From: Morganella morganii
GTDB taxonomy: Bacteria > Pseudomonadota > Gammaproteobacteria > Enterobacterales > Enterobacteriaceae
NCBI RefSeq assembly: GCF_019242955.1
Contig: NZ_CP066129.1
Location: 186,001-250,000, forward strand
Direction of reading: 5' to 3'
DNA length: 64,000 nucleotides
Positions 16,770-26,593 of the stretch are shown here, piece by piece (positions within the stretch are counted from its first letter, which is position 1; each line of letters begins with the position of its first letter). The translations under genes were made by a program, and so were the position numbers. The notes beneath the pieces are model-generated. The model made no database searches and was not told where the DNA came from. It saw only the letters and a program-made list of their open reading frames with translations.

Positions 16770-18179
16770 TCACACGCTGTAATACATATCAAATTCAACC
16801 GGATGCGGAGTCATATTCAGGCGCTGAACATCAGCACGCAGCAGGTCGATATAGGTGTTAATCGCATCTTCGGTAAACACACCGCCACGGGTTAAGAATT
16901 CGTGGTCAGCTGCCAGCGCATCCAGTGCATCACCGAGAGACGGTGCGACTGTCGGGATTTCTTTCGCTTCTTCCGGCGGCAGGTCATACAGGTTTTTGTC
17001 CATTGCATCACCCGGATGAATTTTATTGATGATGCCATCCAGACCGGCCATCAGCTGTGCGGCAAAGGCCAGGTACGGGTTAGCTGCCGGGTCCGGGAAG
17101 CGGACTTCAATACGGCGGGCTTTCGCGCTGGACACAATCGGAATACGGATTGAGGCCGAGCGGTTACGCGCGGAGTATGCCAGCATCACCGGTGCTTCAT
17201 AGCCCGGCACCAGACGCTTATAAGAGTTGGTGGTCGGGTTGGTAAAGGCATTCAGGGCACGGGCGTGTTTGATGATCCCGCCGATGTAATAGAGCGCCAT
17301 TTCTGACAGACCGGCATATTTATCCCCGGAGAACAGGTTAACGCCGTCTTTTGACAGAGACATATGGCAGTGCATACCGGAGCCGTTATCACCGATCAGC
17401 GGTTTTGGCATAAAGGTTGCGGTTTTACCGTAGCGGTGCGCCACATTCTGCACCACGTATTTGTACATCTGGGTTTCGTCCGCTTTCAGTGTCATGGTAT
17501 TGAAGCGGGTGGCAATTTCGTTCTGGCCGGCAGTACCGACTTCATGGTGATGCGCTTCAACAACCAGGCCCATCTCTTCCATAACCAGGCACATTTCAGA
17601 ACGCAGATCCTGTGAGGAATCGACCGGCGGCAGCGGGAAGTAACCGCCTTTCACACGCGGACGGTGGCCCTTGTTGCCTTCCGGATAGACAGTACCGGTG
17701 TTCCAGGCTGCTTCGATATCATTGATATGATAGTAAGCGCCGGAGATATCAGCACCGAAACGGATGTCATCGAACAGGAAAAACTCAGGTTCAGGCCCGA
17801 ACAGGACGGTATCCGCAATACCGCTGGTGCGCAGGAAATCTTCGGCACGTTTGGCGATAGAGCGCGGGTCGCGGTCATAACCCTGCATGGTGTTCGGCTC
17901 TAACACATCACAGCGCAGAACCAGGGTCGGGACTTCAAAGAACGGGTCGATCAGGGCAGATTCCGCAATCGGCATCAGTACCATGTCGGATTCGTTGATG
18001 CCTTTCCAGCCGGCCATTGAGGAACCGTCAAACATTTTTCCGTCTTCGAAGAAATCTTCATCTACCTGATGAGCAGGGATCGATACATGCTGTTCCTTGC
18101 CTTTGGTATCGGTAAAGCGTAAGTCCACGAATTTAACGTTGTGCTCTTCCATCATGGTCAATACATGTTCAACAGACAT
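16770..18179 (-). CDS. glnA: Glutamine synthetase type I
   Basis: A 469-residue enzyme, identical in length to E. coli GlnA. It makes glutamine from glutamate, ammonia and ATP as a dodecamer. Conserved parts include the metal and glutamate site region [11 protein letters not shown], the [14 protein letters not shown] block, [10 protein letters not shown], and the adenylylation site NLYDLPPEE (Tyr near 398), so control by GlnE/PII is retained. The start at 18179 matches the family; upstream in-frame codons lie in the leader. Transcription should come from the sigma54 promoter at 18272-18290 with the NtrC enhancers beyond it. It is first in the operon with glnL and glnG. Confidence 0.98.
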   Translation of the reverse strand: MSVEHVLTMMEEHNVKFVDLRFTDTKGKEQHVSIPAHQVDEDFFEDGKMFDGSSMAGWKGINESDMVLMPIAESALIDPFFEVPTLVLRCDVLEPNTMQGYDRDPRSIAKRAEDFLRTSGIADTVLFGPEPEFFLFDDIRFGADISGAYYHINDIEAAWNTGTVYPEGNKGHRPRVKGGYFPLPPVDSSQDLRSEMCLVMEEMGLVVEAHHHEVGTAGQNEIATRFNTMTLKADETQMYKYVVQNVAHRYGKTATFMPKPLIGDNGSGMHCHMSLSKDGVNLFSGDKYAGLSEMALYYIGGIIKHARALNAFTNPTTNSYKRLVPGYEAPVMLAYSARNRSASIRIPIVSSAKARRIEVRFPDPAANPYLAFAAQLMAGLDGIINKIHPGDAMDKNLYDLPPEEAKEIPTVAPSLGDALDALAADHEFLTRGGVFTEDAINTYIDLLRADVQRLNMTPHPVEFDMYYSV

Positions 18180-18271
18180 ATTCAGATCTCCTGGTTTGGG
18201 ATGTTCCGTCAATCCTCTGGTGGTCACCCGGAGGGACACTGATTGCGGTTCTCACATTGCTTGATAAATAT

Positions 18272-18290
18272 AAAGCGAAAAGCGTGCCAA
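18272..18290 (-). promoter_or_regulatory. Sigma54 promoter of glnA (glnAp2-like)
   Basis: Read on the minus strand: TTGGCAC, then 4 bases, then TTCGCTTT. It closely matches E. coli glnAp2 (TTGGCAC...TTCGCTTT) and the -24/-12 consensus, and ends 93 bases upstream of the glnA start codon. Confidence 0.85.
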
Positions 18291-18362
18291 CTTTTTTAAA
18301 AGGGGGTAAACCGCGTTACAGCAGCGTATTACTCAAATAAGGATAGCGGAAATGTCGTAAAT

Positions 18363-18379
18363 TGCACCATATTGGTGCG
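18363..18379 (-). promoter_or_regulatory. NtrC enhancer site 1 for glnA
   Basis: tgcaccatattggtgcg: half-sites TGCACCA and TGGTGCG (one mismatch to the palindrome). It is about 80-90 bases upstream of the sigma54 promoter, as expected for an NtrC enhancer. Confidence 0.85.
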
Positions 18380-18406
18380 TTTCTGATTCTGTCTGTGAGA
18401 TGCTGG

Positions 18407-18423
18407 TGCACCAATGTGGTGCA
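18407..18423 (-). promoter_or_regulatory. NtrC enhancer site 2 for glnA
   Basis: tgcaccaatgtggtgca has perfect 7-base half-sites. Its centre is 44 bases from that of the first site, about four helical turns, allowing two NtrC dimers on one DNA face. The corresponding E. coli sites are about three turns apart. Confidence 0.88.
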
Positions 18424-18600
18424 ATCAGGACGGCCCTCTTGTTTCCCGGCCGCAAACGCAAAAAAAGTATCTCTTTTATCCTGAATAGGTTTATGATATG
18501 CCCCTCTGAATTCGTCGCTGAGCGTGGTATGCGCCGCTGATTTTGTAAAAAAATGGCAGGATGGATTTTATCTCTATGTTTTATAATCATTTATTTTTTA

Positions 18601-18616
18601 AGTGAGATGTATCACA
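18601..18616. promoter_or_regulatory. CRP-like site between glnA and bipA
   Basis: agtgagatgtatcaca fits TGTGA-N6-TCACA at 9 of 10 key positions. It lies about 125 bases before bipA and 420 bases before glnA. A TAAAAT sequence at 18644-18649 could be the -10 of a bipA promoter. Which gene it controls is undecided; in E. coli CRP acts on glnAp1. The rest of the 18180-18741 gap holds the glnA control elements listed separately. Confidence 0.5.
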
Positions 18617-18741
18617 CTTCTTTCACTTGCCTCAGAGAACGTGTAAAATACCACCAAACATCTACACCATAGATGGGCGTTGTTGAAAAGAATGCTATCT
18701 GTGACGTAATTCCCATCCATTAACGAAAACGGTACAAGTCT

Positions 18742-20562
18742 TTGTCTATCGAGAAATTAAGAAATATTGCCATCATCGCTCACGTTGACCATGGCAAGAC
18801 CACGCTGGTCGATAAATTATTACAGCAGTCCGGTACGTTTGATGAGCGTTCAAAACCGGAAGAGCGTGTAATGGACTCCGGCGATCTGGAAAGAGAGCGC
18901 GGCATTACTATTCTGGCAAAAAATACCGCGATTACGTGGAACGACTATCACATCAACATCGTTGACACCCCGGGGCACGCCGATTTCGGTGGTGAAGTAG
19001 AACGTGTGATGTCCATGGTTGACAGCGTACTGCTGCTGGTGGATGCGATGGACGGTCCTATGCCGCAGACCCGCTTTGTAACGCAGAAAGCGTTTGCAAA
19101 CGGCCTGAAACCAATCGTTGTTATCAACAAAATTGACCGTCCGGGCGCACGTCCTGACTGGGTTATCGACCAGGTGTTTGACCTGTTTGACAACCTCGGT
19201 GCAACTGACGAGCAGCTCGACTTCCCGATCATTTACGCATCTGCGCTGAATGGTATTGCGGGTACCGATTATAACGATATGGCGGATGACATGACCCCGC
19301 TGTACGAAGCTATCGTGAAATATGTTGAGCCGCCTCAGGTTGACCTCGACGGCCCGTTCCAGATGCAGATCTCCCAGCTCGATTACAACAACTATTTAGG
19401 TGTTATCGGGATTGGCCGCATCAAGCGCGGTAAAGTCAAACCAAACCAGCAGGTAACGATTATTGATGCGGAAGGTAAAACCCGTAACGCTAAAATCGGT
19501 AAAGTGCTGAGCCATTTAGGTCTGGATCGTATTGAATCTGAAATCGCGGAAGCCGGTGATATCATCGCACTGACCGGTCTGGGCGAACTGAATATCTCCG
19601 ATACTATCTGTGACACCGGTTGTGTTGAGGCATTAACACCACTGGCCGTTGATGAACCAACCGTCAGCATGTATTTCTGCGTTAACACCTCTCCGTTCTG
19701 CGGTAAAGAAGGGAAATATGTGACTTCCCGTCAGATCCTTGACCGCCTGAAGAAAGAACTGGTTCACAACGTGGCACTGCGCGTTGAAGAAACTGAAGAC
19801 CCGGATGCATTCCGTGTATCAGGCCGTGGTGAGCTGCACTTATCTGTTCTGATCGAAAACATGCGCCGTGAAGGTTTTGAGCTGGCGGTATCCCGTCCGC
19901 GCGTTATCTTCCGTACTATCGATGGCCGTAAACAAGAGCCGTTCGAGCAGGTGACTCTGGATATCGAAGAGCAGCATCAGGGTGATGTCATGCGCGCACT
20001 CGGTGAGCGTAAAGGCGAACTGAGTAACATGATGCCGGATGGCAAAGGCCGCGTACGTCTGGATTACAGTATCCCTAGCCGTGGTCTGATCGGTTTCCGT
20101 ACTGAATTCATGACCATGACTTCCGGTACCGGTTTACTGTATGCCACATTCAGTCACTATGATGATGTGAAACAGGGTGAAATCGGCCGCCGTCAGAACG
20201 GTGTGATGATTTCCAACGGTCAGGGTAAAGCAGTTGCTTATGCACTGTACAGCCTGCAGGATCGCGGTAAGCTGTTTGTCGGTCACGGTACAGAAGTGTA
20301 TGAAGGCCAGCTGATCGGTATTCACTCACGTTCAAACGACCTGACAGTTAACTGCCTGACCGGTAAGAAACTGACCAACATGCGTGCGTCCGGTACAGAT
20401 GAAGCGACCACACTGACTCCGTTTATCGAGAAAACCCTGGAACAGGCGTTAGAATTTATCGATGACGACGAATTAGTGGAAGTTACGCCGAAGTCTATCC
20501 GTCTGCGTAAACGCCACCTGACTGAAAACGACCGCAAACGCGCACACCGCAGCAAAGATTAA
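18742..20562 (+). CDS. bipA: Translational GTPase BipA/TypA
   Basis: A 606-residue ribosome-associated GTPase (E. coli 607). G domain motifs: AHVDHGKTT (13-21), [11 protein letters not shown], and [14 protein letters not shown]-like domains follow, then the BipA-specific C-terminal domain ([23 protein letters not shown]). It assists 50S assembly at low temperature and stress-related translation. The only start that fits the family N-terminus ([17 protein letters not shown]) is a TTG at 18742; no in-frame ATG or GTG lies just upstream and the ribosome site is weak, so expression may be kept low or regulated at initiation. A strong terminator follows. Confidence 0.96.
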   Translation: MSIEKLRNIAIIAHVDHGKTTLVDKLLQQSGTFDERSKPEERVMDSGDLERERGITILAKNTAITWNDYHINIVDTPGHADFGGEVERVMSMVDSVLLLVDAMDGPMPQTRFVTQKAFANGLKPIVVINKIDRPGARPDWVIDQVFDLFDNLGATDEQLDFPIIYASALNGIAGTDYNDMADDMTPLYEAIVKYVEPPQVDLDGPFQMQISQLDYNNYLGVIGIGRIKRGKVKPNQQVTIIDAEGKTRNAKIGKVLSHLGLDRIESEIAEAGDIIALTGLGELNISDTICDTGCVEALTPLAVDEPTVSMYFCVNTSPFCGKEGKYVTSRQILDRLKKELVHNVALRVEETEDPDAFRVSGRGELHLSVLIENMRREGFELAVSRPRVIFRTIDGRKQEPFEQVTLDIEEQHQGDVMRALGERKGELSNMMPDGKGRVRLDYSIPSRGLIGFRTEFMTMTSGTGLLYATFSHYDDVKQGEIGRRQNGVMISNGQGKAVAYALYSLQDRGKLFVGHGTEVYEGQLIGIHSRSNDLTVNCLTGKKLTNMRASGTDEATTLTPFIEKTLEQALEFIDDDELVEVTPKSIRLRKRHLTENDRKRAHRSKD

Positions 20563-20590
20563 TCTCTGCCGGTTGTTTTGATTCATGCCA

Positions 20591-20623
20591 CTCAGGGCGC
20601 CTCCGGGCGCCCTGAGCTTTTTC
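20591..20623 (+). terminator. Terminator of bipA
   Basis: An 11-base-pair perfect stem (ctcagggcgcc/ggcgccctgag) with a tccg tetraloop, then cttttt. Confidence 0.9.
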
Positions 20624-20783
20624 TGTCTGCCGTTACATACAGGTTACAGGCTGATAACCGTGCGGAAATATGGGCGGGGATCGCAGTCCCGGATATTTTT
20701 TCTCACCGAAAACGGTTTTCACTCTGTTCAGGAAGAGAGTCTGCGGGTAGAGTAAAAATAATTCATCAACCCGGAGGGATGGT

Positions 20784-21401
20784 ATGCTTTATATCTTTGA
20801 CATGGGTAATGTCATTATTGATATTGATTTTAAACGTGTTTTATCAGTCTGGAGTAATCTGAGCGGCAAGCCGCTGTCTGAACTGAGCAGTGATTTTATT
20901 CACGGCGAAACCTTTAAACAGCATGAATGCGGCAAAATTTCCGATGTTGAATTTGCCGAAGCCATTAATGATGAGCTGGGAATGTCGCTGAGTTTCGATG
21001 AGTTTGCCGAAGGCTGGCAGGCCATCTTTATTTCTGTCCGCCCTGATGTGATTGATATCATGAACAGGCTGCGTGAGCAGGGACACCGCGTGGTGGTACT
21101 CTCTAACACTAATCGTCTGCATCAGGATTACTGGCCGCAGCACTATCCGGAAATCGCCGCTTCCGCCGATTTTCTGTATCTTTCCCAGGATCTGGGGCTG
21201 CGCAAGCCGGACCCGGATATTTATCAGTATGTGCTTGAAACCGAAGAGTTTGAACCGCAGGATGTCGTGTTCTTCGATGATGTCCGTGAGAACGTGGATG
21301 CGGCAACCGAACTCGGTATCAAAGGCGTGCTTGTTACTGATCGCGATACTGTCTCCCGTTATTTTGCAGAATATGATTTTTCCGCAGAAGTGACTGAATA
21401 A
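20784..21401 (+). CDS. yihX: HAD-family alpha-D-glucose-1-phosphate phosphatase YihX
   Basis: A 205-residue HAD hydrolase. Motif I is FDMGNVIIDID (nucleophile Asp6; the second Asp of the usual DxD is replaced by Gly, as in E. coli YihX FDLGNVIVDID). Motif II is VVVLSNTNR, motif III is the Lys in LRKPDPDIY, and motif IV is VVFFDDVREN. The E. coli enzyme hydrolyses alpha-glucose-1-phosphate, linking to glycogen turnover. The start has a CGGAGGG ribosome site. In E. coli rbn (yihY) lies between yihX and dtd; here dtd follows after only 33 bases. Confidence 0.93.
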   Translation: MLYIFDMGNVIIDIDFKRVLSVWSNLSGKPLSELSSDFIHGETFKQHECGKISDVEFAEAINDELGMSLSFDEFAEGWQAIFISVRPDVIDIMNRLREQGHRVVVLSNTNRLHQDYWPQHYPEIAASADFLYLSQDLGLRKPDPDIYQYVLETEEFEPQDVVFFDDVRENVDAATELGIKGVLVTDRDTVSRYFAEYDFSAEVTE

Positions 21402-21434
21402 TTCAGATTTGATTGTTTTTTAAACGGATATGAC

Positions 21435-21872
21435 ATGATTGCATTAATACAGCGTGTGACCCGCGCGGATGTCCGGATCGCCGGGGAAGTTGCCGGTGAA
21501 ATCGGTCCCGGATTACTGGTTCTGCTGGGTGTTGAGCGGGATGATGACGAACAGAAATCGAAACGCCTGAGTGAGAAAGTGATGGGTTACCGCATTTTCA
21601 GTGATGCGGACGGAAAAATGAACCTGAATGTGGCGCAGTCCGGCGGTCAGCTGCTGGTCGTGTCACAATTTACGTTAGCAGCAGAAACACAAAAAGGAAT
21701 GCGCCCGGGATTTTCAAACGGCGCGGCACCGGAAAAAGCCAATGCCTTATATGAGCACTTTGTGGCACAGTGCCGGGCAGCAGGAATGGTGACGGAAACA
21801 GGCCGGTTTGCGGCAGATATGCAGGTCAGTCTGACAAACGATGGTCCGGTCACTTTCTGGCTGCAGGTATGA
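21435..21872 (+). CDS. dtd: D-aminoacyl-tRNA deacylase
   Basis: A 145-residue enzyme, the same length as E. coli Dtd. It removes D-amino acids (and glycine) wrongly attached to tRNA. The two signatures are present: SQFTLAAET near 77-85, which holds the active-site Thr, and [11 protein letters not shown] at the C-terminus, which carries the cross-subunit Gly-cisPro pair giving chiral selection. The stop overlaps the first possible start of fabY (ATGA), suggesting coupled translation. Confidence 0.97.
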   Translation: MIALIQRVTRADVRIAGEVAGEIGPGLLVLLGVERDDDEQKSKRLSEKVMGYRIFSDADGKMNLNVAQSGGQLLVVSQFTLAAETQKGMRPGFSNGAAPEKANALYEHFVAQCRAAGMVTETGRFAADMQVSLTNDGPVTFWLQV

Positions 21873-22840
21873 TACAACAGTCTCAGGCCGGTCACCGGTT
21901 ACCACTGACAGGAGAAAGTGCAATGTATCATTTACGGGTACCCAAAACCGATCAGGAGCTGGAAAGCTATTTTCATTTCCGCTGGGCGATGCTGCGCAAA
22001 CCGCTGAATCAGCCGCAGGGGTCGGAAAAGGACGGCTATGATACCTATGCACATCATCAGATGGTGGTGGATGAAACCGGGCAGCCTGTGGCTGTCGGCC
22101 GTTTGTATATCAATGCAGAAAATGAAGGCGCGATCCGCTTTCTGGCTGTTGATCCGCAGATGCAGGGACGCGGGTTCGGAACACTGATTGCACGCGCACT
22201 GGAGTCAGTGGCCCGTCAGGAGGGCGTGAAGCGGATTGTGTGCAGTGCCCGTGAGGAAGCGGTCGCATTTTTTGAAAAATCAGGTTTTGAAAACAGAGGA
22301 CCGATTACAGGCCCGCAAACGACGCCTGTTCGTCATTTTTTTATGATTAAATCCGTTGAAACCCTCGATGCGATTCTGCATCGTCCCGACTGGTGTGCTG
22401 AGTTACAGAAAGCATGGTATGAAACCATCCCCCTGAGTGAAAAAATGGGGATTCGTATTACGCAGTATACCGGTCAGAAATTTATGACCACCATGCCGGA
22501 AGGCCCGAATCAGAATCTGCATCAGACAATTTTTGCAGGCAGCCAGTTTTCTATGGCGACACTGACCGGCTGGGGACTTATCTGGCTGCTGTTACAGGAG
22601 AACTCACTGGACGGCGATATCGTGCTGGTGGATGCCAACATCCGTTACCGCAAGGCAGTGGCAGGCCGGCCGGAGGCGATTGCTTCCCGCGATAAACTCA
22701 GCGGCGATCTGGATCGCCTGGCGCGCGGCAGTAAGGCGCGGATTAAGCTGGAAGTGACCGTCGGACAGGGCGATGAGGTCGGTGCGGTCTTTACCGGCAC
22801 CTATATGGTGTTGCCCGGACAGAAACACAGCGCGGAGTAA
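21869..22840 (+). CDS. fabY: Fatty acid biosynthesis protein FabY
   Basis: An E. coli FabY (YiiD) homologue. Two domains: an N-terminal GNAT fold (acetyl-CoA loop [20 protein letters not shown]) and a C-terminal YiiD_C hotdog-like domain ([15 protein letters not shown]...[18 protein letters not shown]). FabY is linked to initiation of fatty acid synthesis by an acetoacetyl-ACP-forming route. Two starts are possible. The ATG at 21869 overlaps the dtd stop and gives 323 residues with an N-terminus resembling the E. coli one (ESAMYHL); the ATG at 21923 (MYHLRVP) has a better AGGAGA ribosome site. The longer form is given here. Confidence 0.88.
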   Translation: MIQQSQAGHRLPLTGESAMYHLRVPKTDQELESYFHFRWAMLRKPLNQPQGSEKDGYDTYAHHQMVVDETGQPVAVGRLYINAENEGAIRFLAVDPQMQGRGFGTLIARALESVARQEGVKRIVCSAREEAVAFFEKSGFENRGPITGPQTTPVRHFFMIKSVETLDAILHRPDWCAELQKAWYETIPLSEKMGIRITQYTGQKFMTTMPEGPNQNLHQTIFAGSQFSMATLTGWGLIWLLLQENSLDGDIVLVDANIRYRKAVAGRPEAIASRDKLSGDLDRLARGSKARIKLEVTVGQGDEVGAVFTGTYMVLPGQKHSAE

Positions 22841-22847
22841 CGGGTAA

Positions 22848-23057
22848 AACAGCGTCTTACGACGCTGTTGATCGAATTTGTCAGATCCGGGATGCTCTGA
22901 TAACAGGCAAAACGAAAAGACGCTGTAAACACATCCCTGTGCGCTCGGATCGCGCCATCCATGGCGCTTACGCTTTTCGTTTGCCTGCCTGTTATCATCA
23001 CGGTACATAACCCGCCGTGTTACCGATAAAGAAAAACAGCGCCTTACGGCGCTGTTT
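22848..23057. repeat. Structured intergenic repeat between two copies of one hairpin
   Basis: The convergent gap between fabY and yicH has three parts. Hairpin A at 22848-22869 (aacagcgtc/gacgctgtt, loop ttac) and hairpin B at 23034-23057 (the same sequence with gcc/ggc in the stem, same loop) are near-identical. Between them lies a long palindrome with arms at 22898-22919 and 22973-22997 (tgataacaggc/gcctgttatca, then a pairing aaacgaaaag block with small bulges). It encloses inner hairpins, including a perfect gcgccat/atggcgc at 22952-22967. No reading frame is credible. It looks like a non-autonomous, MITE-like or REP-like element flanked by terminator copies. Confidence 0.75.
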
Positions 23058-23075
23058 CTGTATCAGCAGGTGCTG

Positions 23076-24836
23076 CTAAATTTCCCCGGTTTCCCCGCTA
23101 TCCGGGATCACCCGCTGTACCGGCGGAGCTGAAGGTACCGGCTCTGCGGATACCGGGGCGTTATCCATCTGCCCCTGCGTGATAGCCCGGTTTATCTGAT
23201 TCCCCTGTTTATCCTGTCCGGAGAGCATACCGCTCAGTGTGCTGCGGATATCCTCTGCCCGCAGTTGTCCGTTCAGGTGCAGTGTGTAATTGGCACTGCC
23301 GGTCAGCGGAGCAGGCTGCCAGCCCCATTGTGACAGGATCTGGCTGTCAGCCCCGGTAGCCTGTAATGCGAAACGGAAAGGCGCAGTCCCGGACGGGGTG
23401 ACCTGAAACTGCATTTTCAGCAGTCCCTCTCCGGCGGAAGCCGCAAATTGTGTGGTTGCCGCGCTGTCCGCCCCGGCCGTCAGTGTCAGATACGGACGGT
23501 GCAGTTCGACGCGGTTAAAGGTGGCATTGCCCGCACTGACCGACAGTTCGCCGTCCCATAATCCCCACTGACCGGATTTCAGGATCTGCATGGTTTTGAT
23601 GTAGCCGTTCACATTGGTGAGCTGGAACGGAAAAATCGCTTGTGTATCAATCAGCAGGGCATTGGAGACTTTTATATCCTGCAAGCGGATAGCATCAATC
23701 CCCTGCGGGGCCGCTTCCTGTAATGCAGAGAACCACTGTTCCGGGAAGCTGTACAGCAGATTGTCGGTAACGCCGCTGGTGATATCGAGTGTCCGGGTGG
23801 CGCGGTTCCAGTTCCCGGTAAAGCGCAGAATACTCTTGTCATAGCGGCCGGTCAGGCGGTTGACGTCAATCTGATCGCCGCGCAGTTCCAGCGTGCTGAT
23901 AATGTCAGAAAAGTGCTGCCCGCTGAGTGTCAGATCCGCTGCGGCGATATCTGCCTGTCCGTTGTCCGTCTGCCAGCGTCCCTGTTTAAAGGCCAGATTT
24001 TTGATCGTGCCTTCCAGATAGTTAACCGCCCACTGATGGCCTTCAAGTTTAATATTGGTGGCAGTGATATTTTTGGCCTGAATATCCGGCAGACTTTCTG
24101 TACTGTCTGCCAGTTGTGTCAGAGACTGAGGTGTCTGCCAGCGGATGTCATTGAGCAGCAGAGTATCAAGTTGCCACTGACCTTCGGCGCTGCGGCGGCC
24201 GGTCGCGGTGATCAGCCCGTTTTCCAGGGTGGCGGTCAGGTTATCAAACGTGAATTGTTTTCCGCTGACCTCACCCTGCGTCAGGATATTTTTCAGCGGC
24301 AGGCCGTAGTAATTCAGGCCGTTAGCGGAAAACTGATATTTGCCGTTACCGGTCAGGTTGCTGCCCTGCGGCTGCCACGGGGTGATACCTCCGGTGACGC
24401 CCTCTGCATCAATACTGCGGTTGCCGTCGGTGCGGCGGACATTTGTCTGATTGAGCTGCAATAACCCGGCGCTGACCGGCAGTGTGCCGCTGTCAGCAGC
24501 ATCAGAAATTTCGATATCCCCTTTCTGCACAATAATGCGGGCAAACCAGCCGGGTTCAGAGAAACTGCGCCAGTCCAGCGTCAGCTCAACATTGGCTGCT
24601 TCCAGGGCAAAATCTCCCGATACCGTGCTGATACTGATATCACTGAGTGAAATAAGTGAAGGGGAGGAGAGCGAGTGACTTATCGCAGAAAGTGACACCT
24701 TGTAGCGTGTATTGTCACTGATAAGGGCTGAAATCTGTTTTGTACCCCATGATGTCTGCACCACAAGGGCAGTGGCAACGATAAGAATAATGACCAGTGT
24801 TATCAGCCAGAAAACAGCCCGTCCCAACCATTTCAT
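23076..24836 (-). CDS. yicH: AsmA-family protein YicH
   Basis: A 586-residue protein of the AsmA/TamB-like superfamily. One N-terminal membrane helix (residues 7-27) anchors a long periplasmic beta-rich part with repeated short strands typical of bridge-like lipid-transfer proteins. The C-terminal tail is Pro-rich (PVPSAPPVQ) and likely disordered. E. coli yicH sits next to xanP, as here. AsmA-like proteins are thought to move phospholipids between inner and outer membrane; a specific role for YicH is not settled. It converges with fabY across a structured repeat. Confidence 0.85.
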   Translation of the reverse strand: MKWLGRAVFWLITLVIILIVATALVVQTSWGTKQISALISDNTRYKVSLSAISHSLSSPSLISLSDISISTVSGDFALEAANVELTLDWRSFSEPGWFARIIVQKGDIEISDAADSGTLPVSAGLLQLNQTNVRRTDGNRSIDAEGVTGGITPWQPQGSNLTGNGKYQFSANGLNYYGLPLKNILTQGEVSGKQFTFDNLTATLENGLITATGRRSAEGQWQLDTLLLNDIRWQTPQSLTQLADSTESLPDIQAKNITATNIKLEGHQWAVNYLEGTIKNLAFKQGRWQTDNGQADIAAADLTLSGQHFSDIISTLELRGDQIDVNRLTGRYDKSILRFTGNWNRATRTLDITSGVTDNLLYSFPEQWFSALQEAAPQGIDAIRLQDIKVSNALLIDTQAIFPFQLTNVNGYIKTMQILKSGQWGLWDGELSVSAGNATFNRVELHRPYLTLTAGADSAATTQFAASAGEGLLKMQFQVTPSGTAPFRFALQATGADSQILSQWGWQPAPLTGSANYTLHLNGQLRAEDIRSTLSGMLSGQDKQGNQINRAITQGQMDNAPVSAEPVPSAPPVQRVIPDSGETGEI

Positions 24837-24965
24837 AATGCGCTCCCGAGAGATAATCCTGAGGGCATACTAGCGTGAGGCTCTTTACGGTGACAAGGAT
24901 TATCGCGGTTTTTCCGCACAGAGCAGCACGCGTGACCGTTTCCGGTCACGCGGTTAAACAGATGA

Positions 24966-26351
24966 TTATTTCTCCGGCGGGAAAATCAGGTTCAGGGCAA
25001 TCGCGGTCAGGCCGCCCGCCGCAATCCCGGAAGAGAGCAGGGTTTTCAGCCAGTCCGGCGCAAATTGCAGGATCAGCGGTTGCTGGGAAACGCCCATGCC
25101 GACAGCCAGTGACAGCGCGATAATCATAATCGCCCGGCGGTTCAGGGTTTCGCGTGAGACAATCCGCACACCGGATGCTGCAATCGTCCCGAACATGACA
25201 ATGGTGGCTCCGCCGAGCACCGGTTCCGGAATATGCTGCACAAATCCGGCGACGGCCGGGAACAGCCCCAGTACGATCAGCATTAGCGCCACCACATAAC
25301 CGACATAGCGGCTGGCAACGCCGGTCAGCTGGATCACCCCGTTATTCTGCCCGAAACAGGAGTTCGGGAAGGTATTAAAGACCGCCGACAGGGCGGAGTT
25401 CAGGCCGTTTGCCAGCACACCGCCTTTCAGACGCTTCATGTAGAGCGGGCCGGATACCGGCTGTTCGGAGACGTCGGACGTCGCGGTGATATCACCGATG
25501 GTTTCCAGCGAAGTCACCATAAAGATCAGGATCAGCGGCAGCAGCAGGTTCCAGTCAATGGATAAGCCGTAATAGAGCGGCGCCGGGATCACCACCACTT
25601 CCTCCGGGATTTCCGCATGGTTATCCGGCAGCATACCCATCCACCAGGCAGCAAGATAGCCTGCTGTCATCGCCAGTACCAGAGAAGCGACACGCAGATA
25701 CGGGTTTTTCTGGCGGTTAAGCAGCACAATCACCGCCAGCACAATACCGGCGAGGATCAGATTATTGGCAGAGCCGAAGGTGTTATCCGCCATGGCACCA
25801 TAACCGCCGCCGATGGAGGTCAGCCCGACCTGGATCAGCGACAGCCCGATAATCATCACCACCACACCGGAAACCAGCGGCGTGATAATGCGGCGAGCCA
25901 GATGCAGAAAACGGGAGAGGATCACTTCTGTCATGGCCGCCAGCATCAGAGTGCCGAACAGTGCAGCCATCATCCCTTCGGTATCCACACCATTATTTTT
26001 CAGCGCCATACCGCCCATAATCAGCGGAGCCACAAAGTTAAAGCTGGTGCCCTGGATAGAGAGCAGCCCGGAACCGACCGGCCCCCAGGTGCGGATTTGC
26101 AGCAGTGATGCCAGTCCGGAGGCGAACAGTGACATACTGATAATCCGCTGGGTGTCGTGGGCGGAAAGGCCGAGCGCCTGGGCGATAAGCAACCCCGGTG
26201 TAATTACTGCCACAAACATCGCCAGCAGATGCTGACAGGCGGCAAAGAGCGTCTGCGGCAGCGGCGGACGATCTTCCAGCCGGTAGATGAGTTCACTATT
26301 TGTGTTAGTTGCGGGATTTTCACTGGTTTTATCAGAAATTGCAGAGTTCAT
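24966..26351 (-). CDS. xanP: Xanthine:proton symporter XanP
   Basis: A 461-residue NCS2 transporter (E. coli XanP 463) with about 14 membrane segments. The N-terminal [28 protein letters not shown] is nearly identical to XanP. The substrate-site motifs [19 protein letters not shown] (TM8) and [24 protein letters not shown] (TM10) are complete. It imports xanthine using the proton gradient. A PurR-type operator (26404-26419) lies just upstream. It is divergent from gltS, as in E. coli. Confidence 0.95.
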   Translation of the reverse strand: MNSAISDKTSENPATNTNSELIYRLEDRPPLPQTLFAACQHLLAMFVAVITPGLLIAQALGLSAHDTQRIISMSLFASGLASLLQIRTWGPVGSGLLSIQGTSFNFVAPLIMGGMALKNNGVDTEGMMAALFGTLMLAAMTEVILSRFLHLARRIITPLVSGVVVMIIGLSLIQVGLTSIGGGYGAMADNTFGSANNLILAGIVLAVIVLLNRQKNPYLRVASLVLAMTAGYLAAWWMGMLPDNHAEIPEEVVVIPAPLYYGLSIDWNLLLPLILIFMVTSLETIGDITATSDVSEQPVSGPLYMKRLKGGVLANGLNSALSAVFNTFPNSCFGQNNGVIQLTGVASRYVGYVVALMLIVLGLFPAVAGFVQHIPEPVLGGATIVMFGTIAASGVRIVSRETLNRRAIMIIALSLAVGMGVSQQPLILQFAPDWLKTLLSSGIAAGGLTAIALNLIFPPEK

Positions 26352-26403
26352 ATCAACAGGTCCGGGATAAGCAATTACCGTATTTTAATGATCCGGGGCA
26401 CAA

Positions 26404-26419
26404 AAGCAATCGTTTGCGC
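26404..26419 (-). promoter_or_regulatory. PurR-like operator upstream of xanP
   Basis: On the minus strand the sequence is GCGCAAACGATTGCTT, which keeps the CGCAAACG core of the PurR box with mismatches at position 1 and in the T-rich half. It lies 53 bases before the xanP start. Confidence 0.65.
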
Positions 26420-26593
26420 CGATGAGATGTTATTTTTTATAGCGGAATATAATCACAGTTTTATTTATTTTAACTTGTCTTTATCCGCTTTTTTTTTCTT
26501 TAATCCGGATACCTGCTTTTTCTTTTTGCGTAACAGGGACGTTATTAACGCGATATTGATGTAACAAATACCAACAATAAAAGGGGTACGTGA

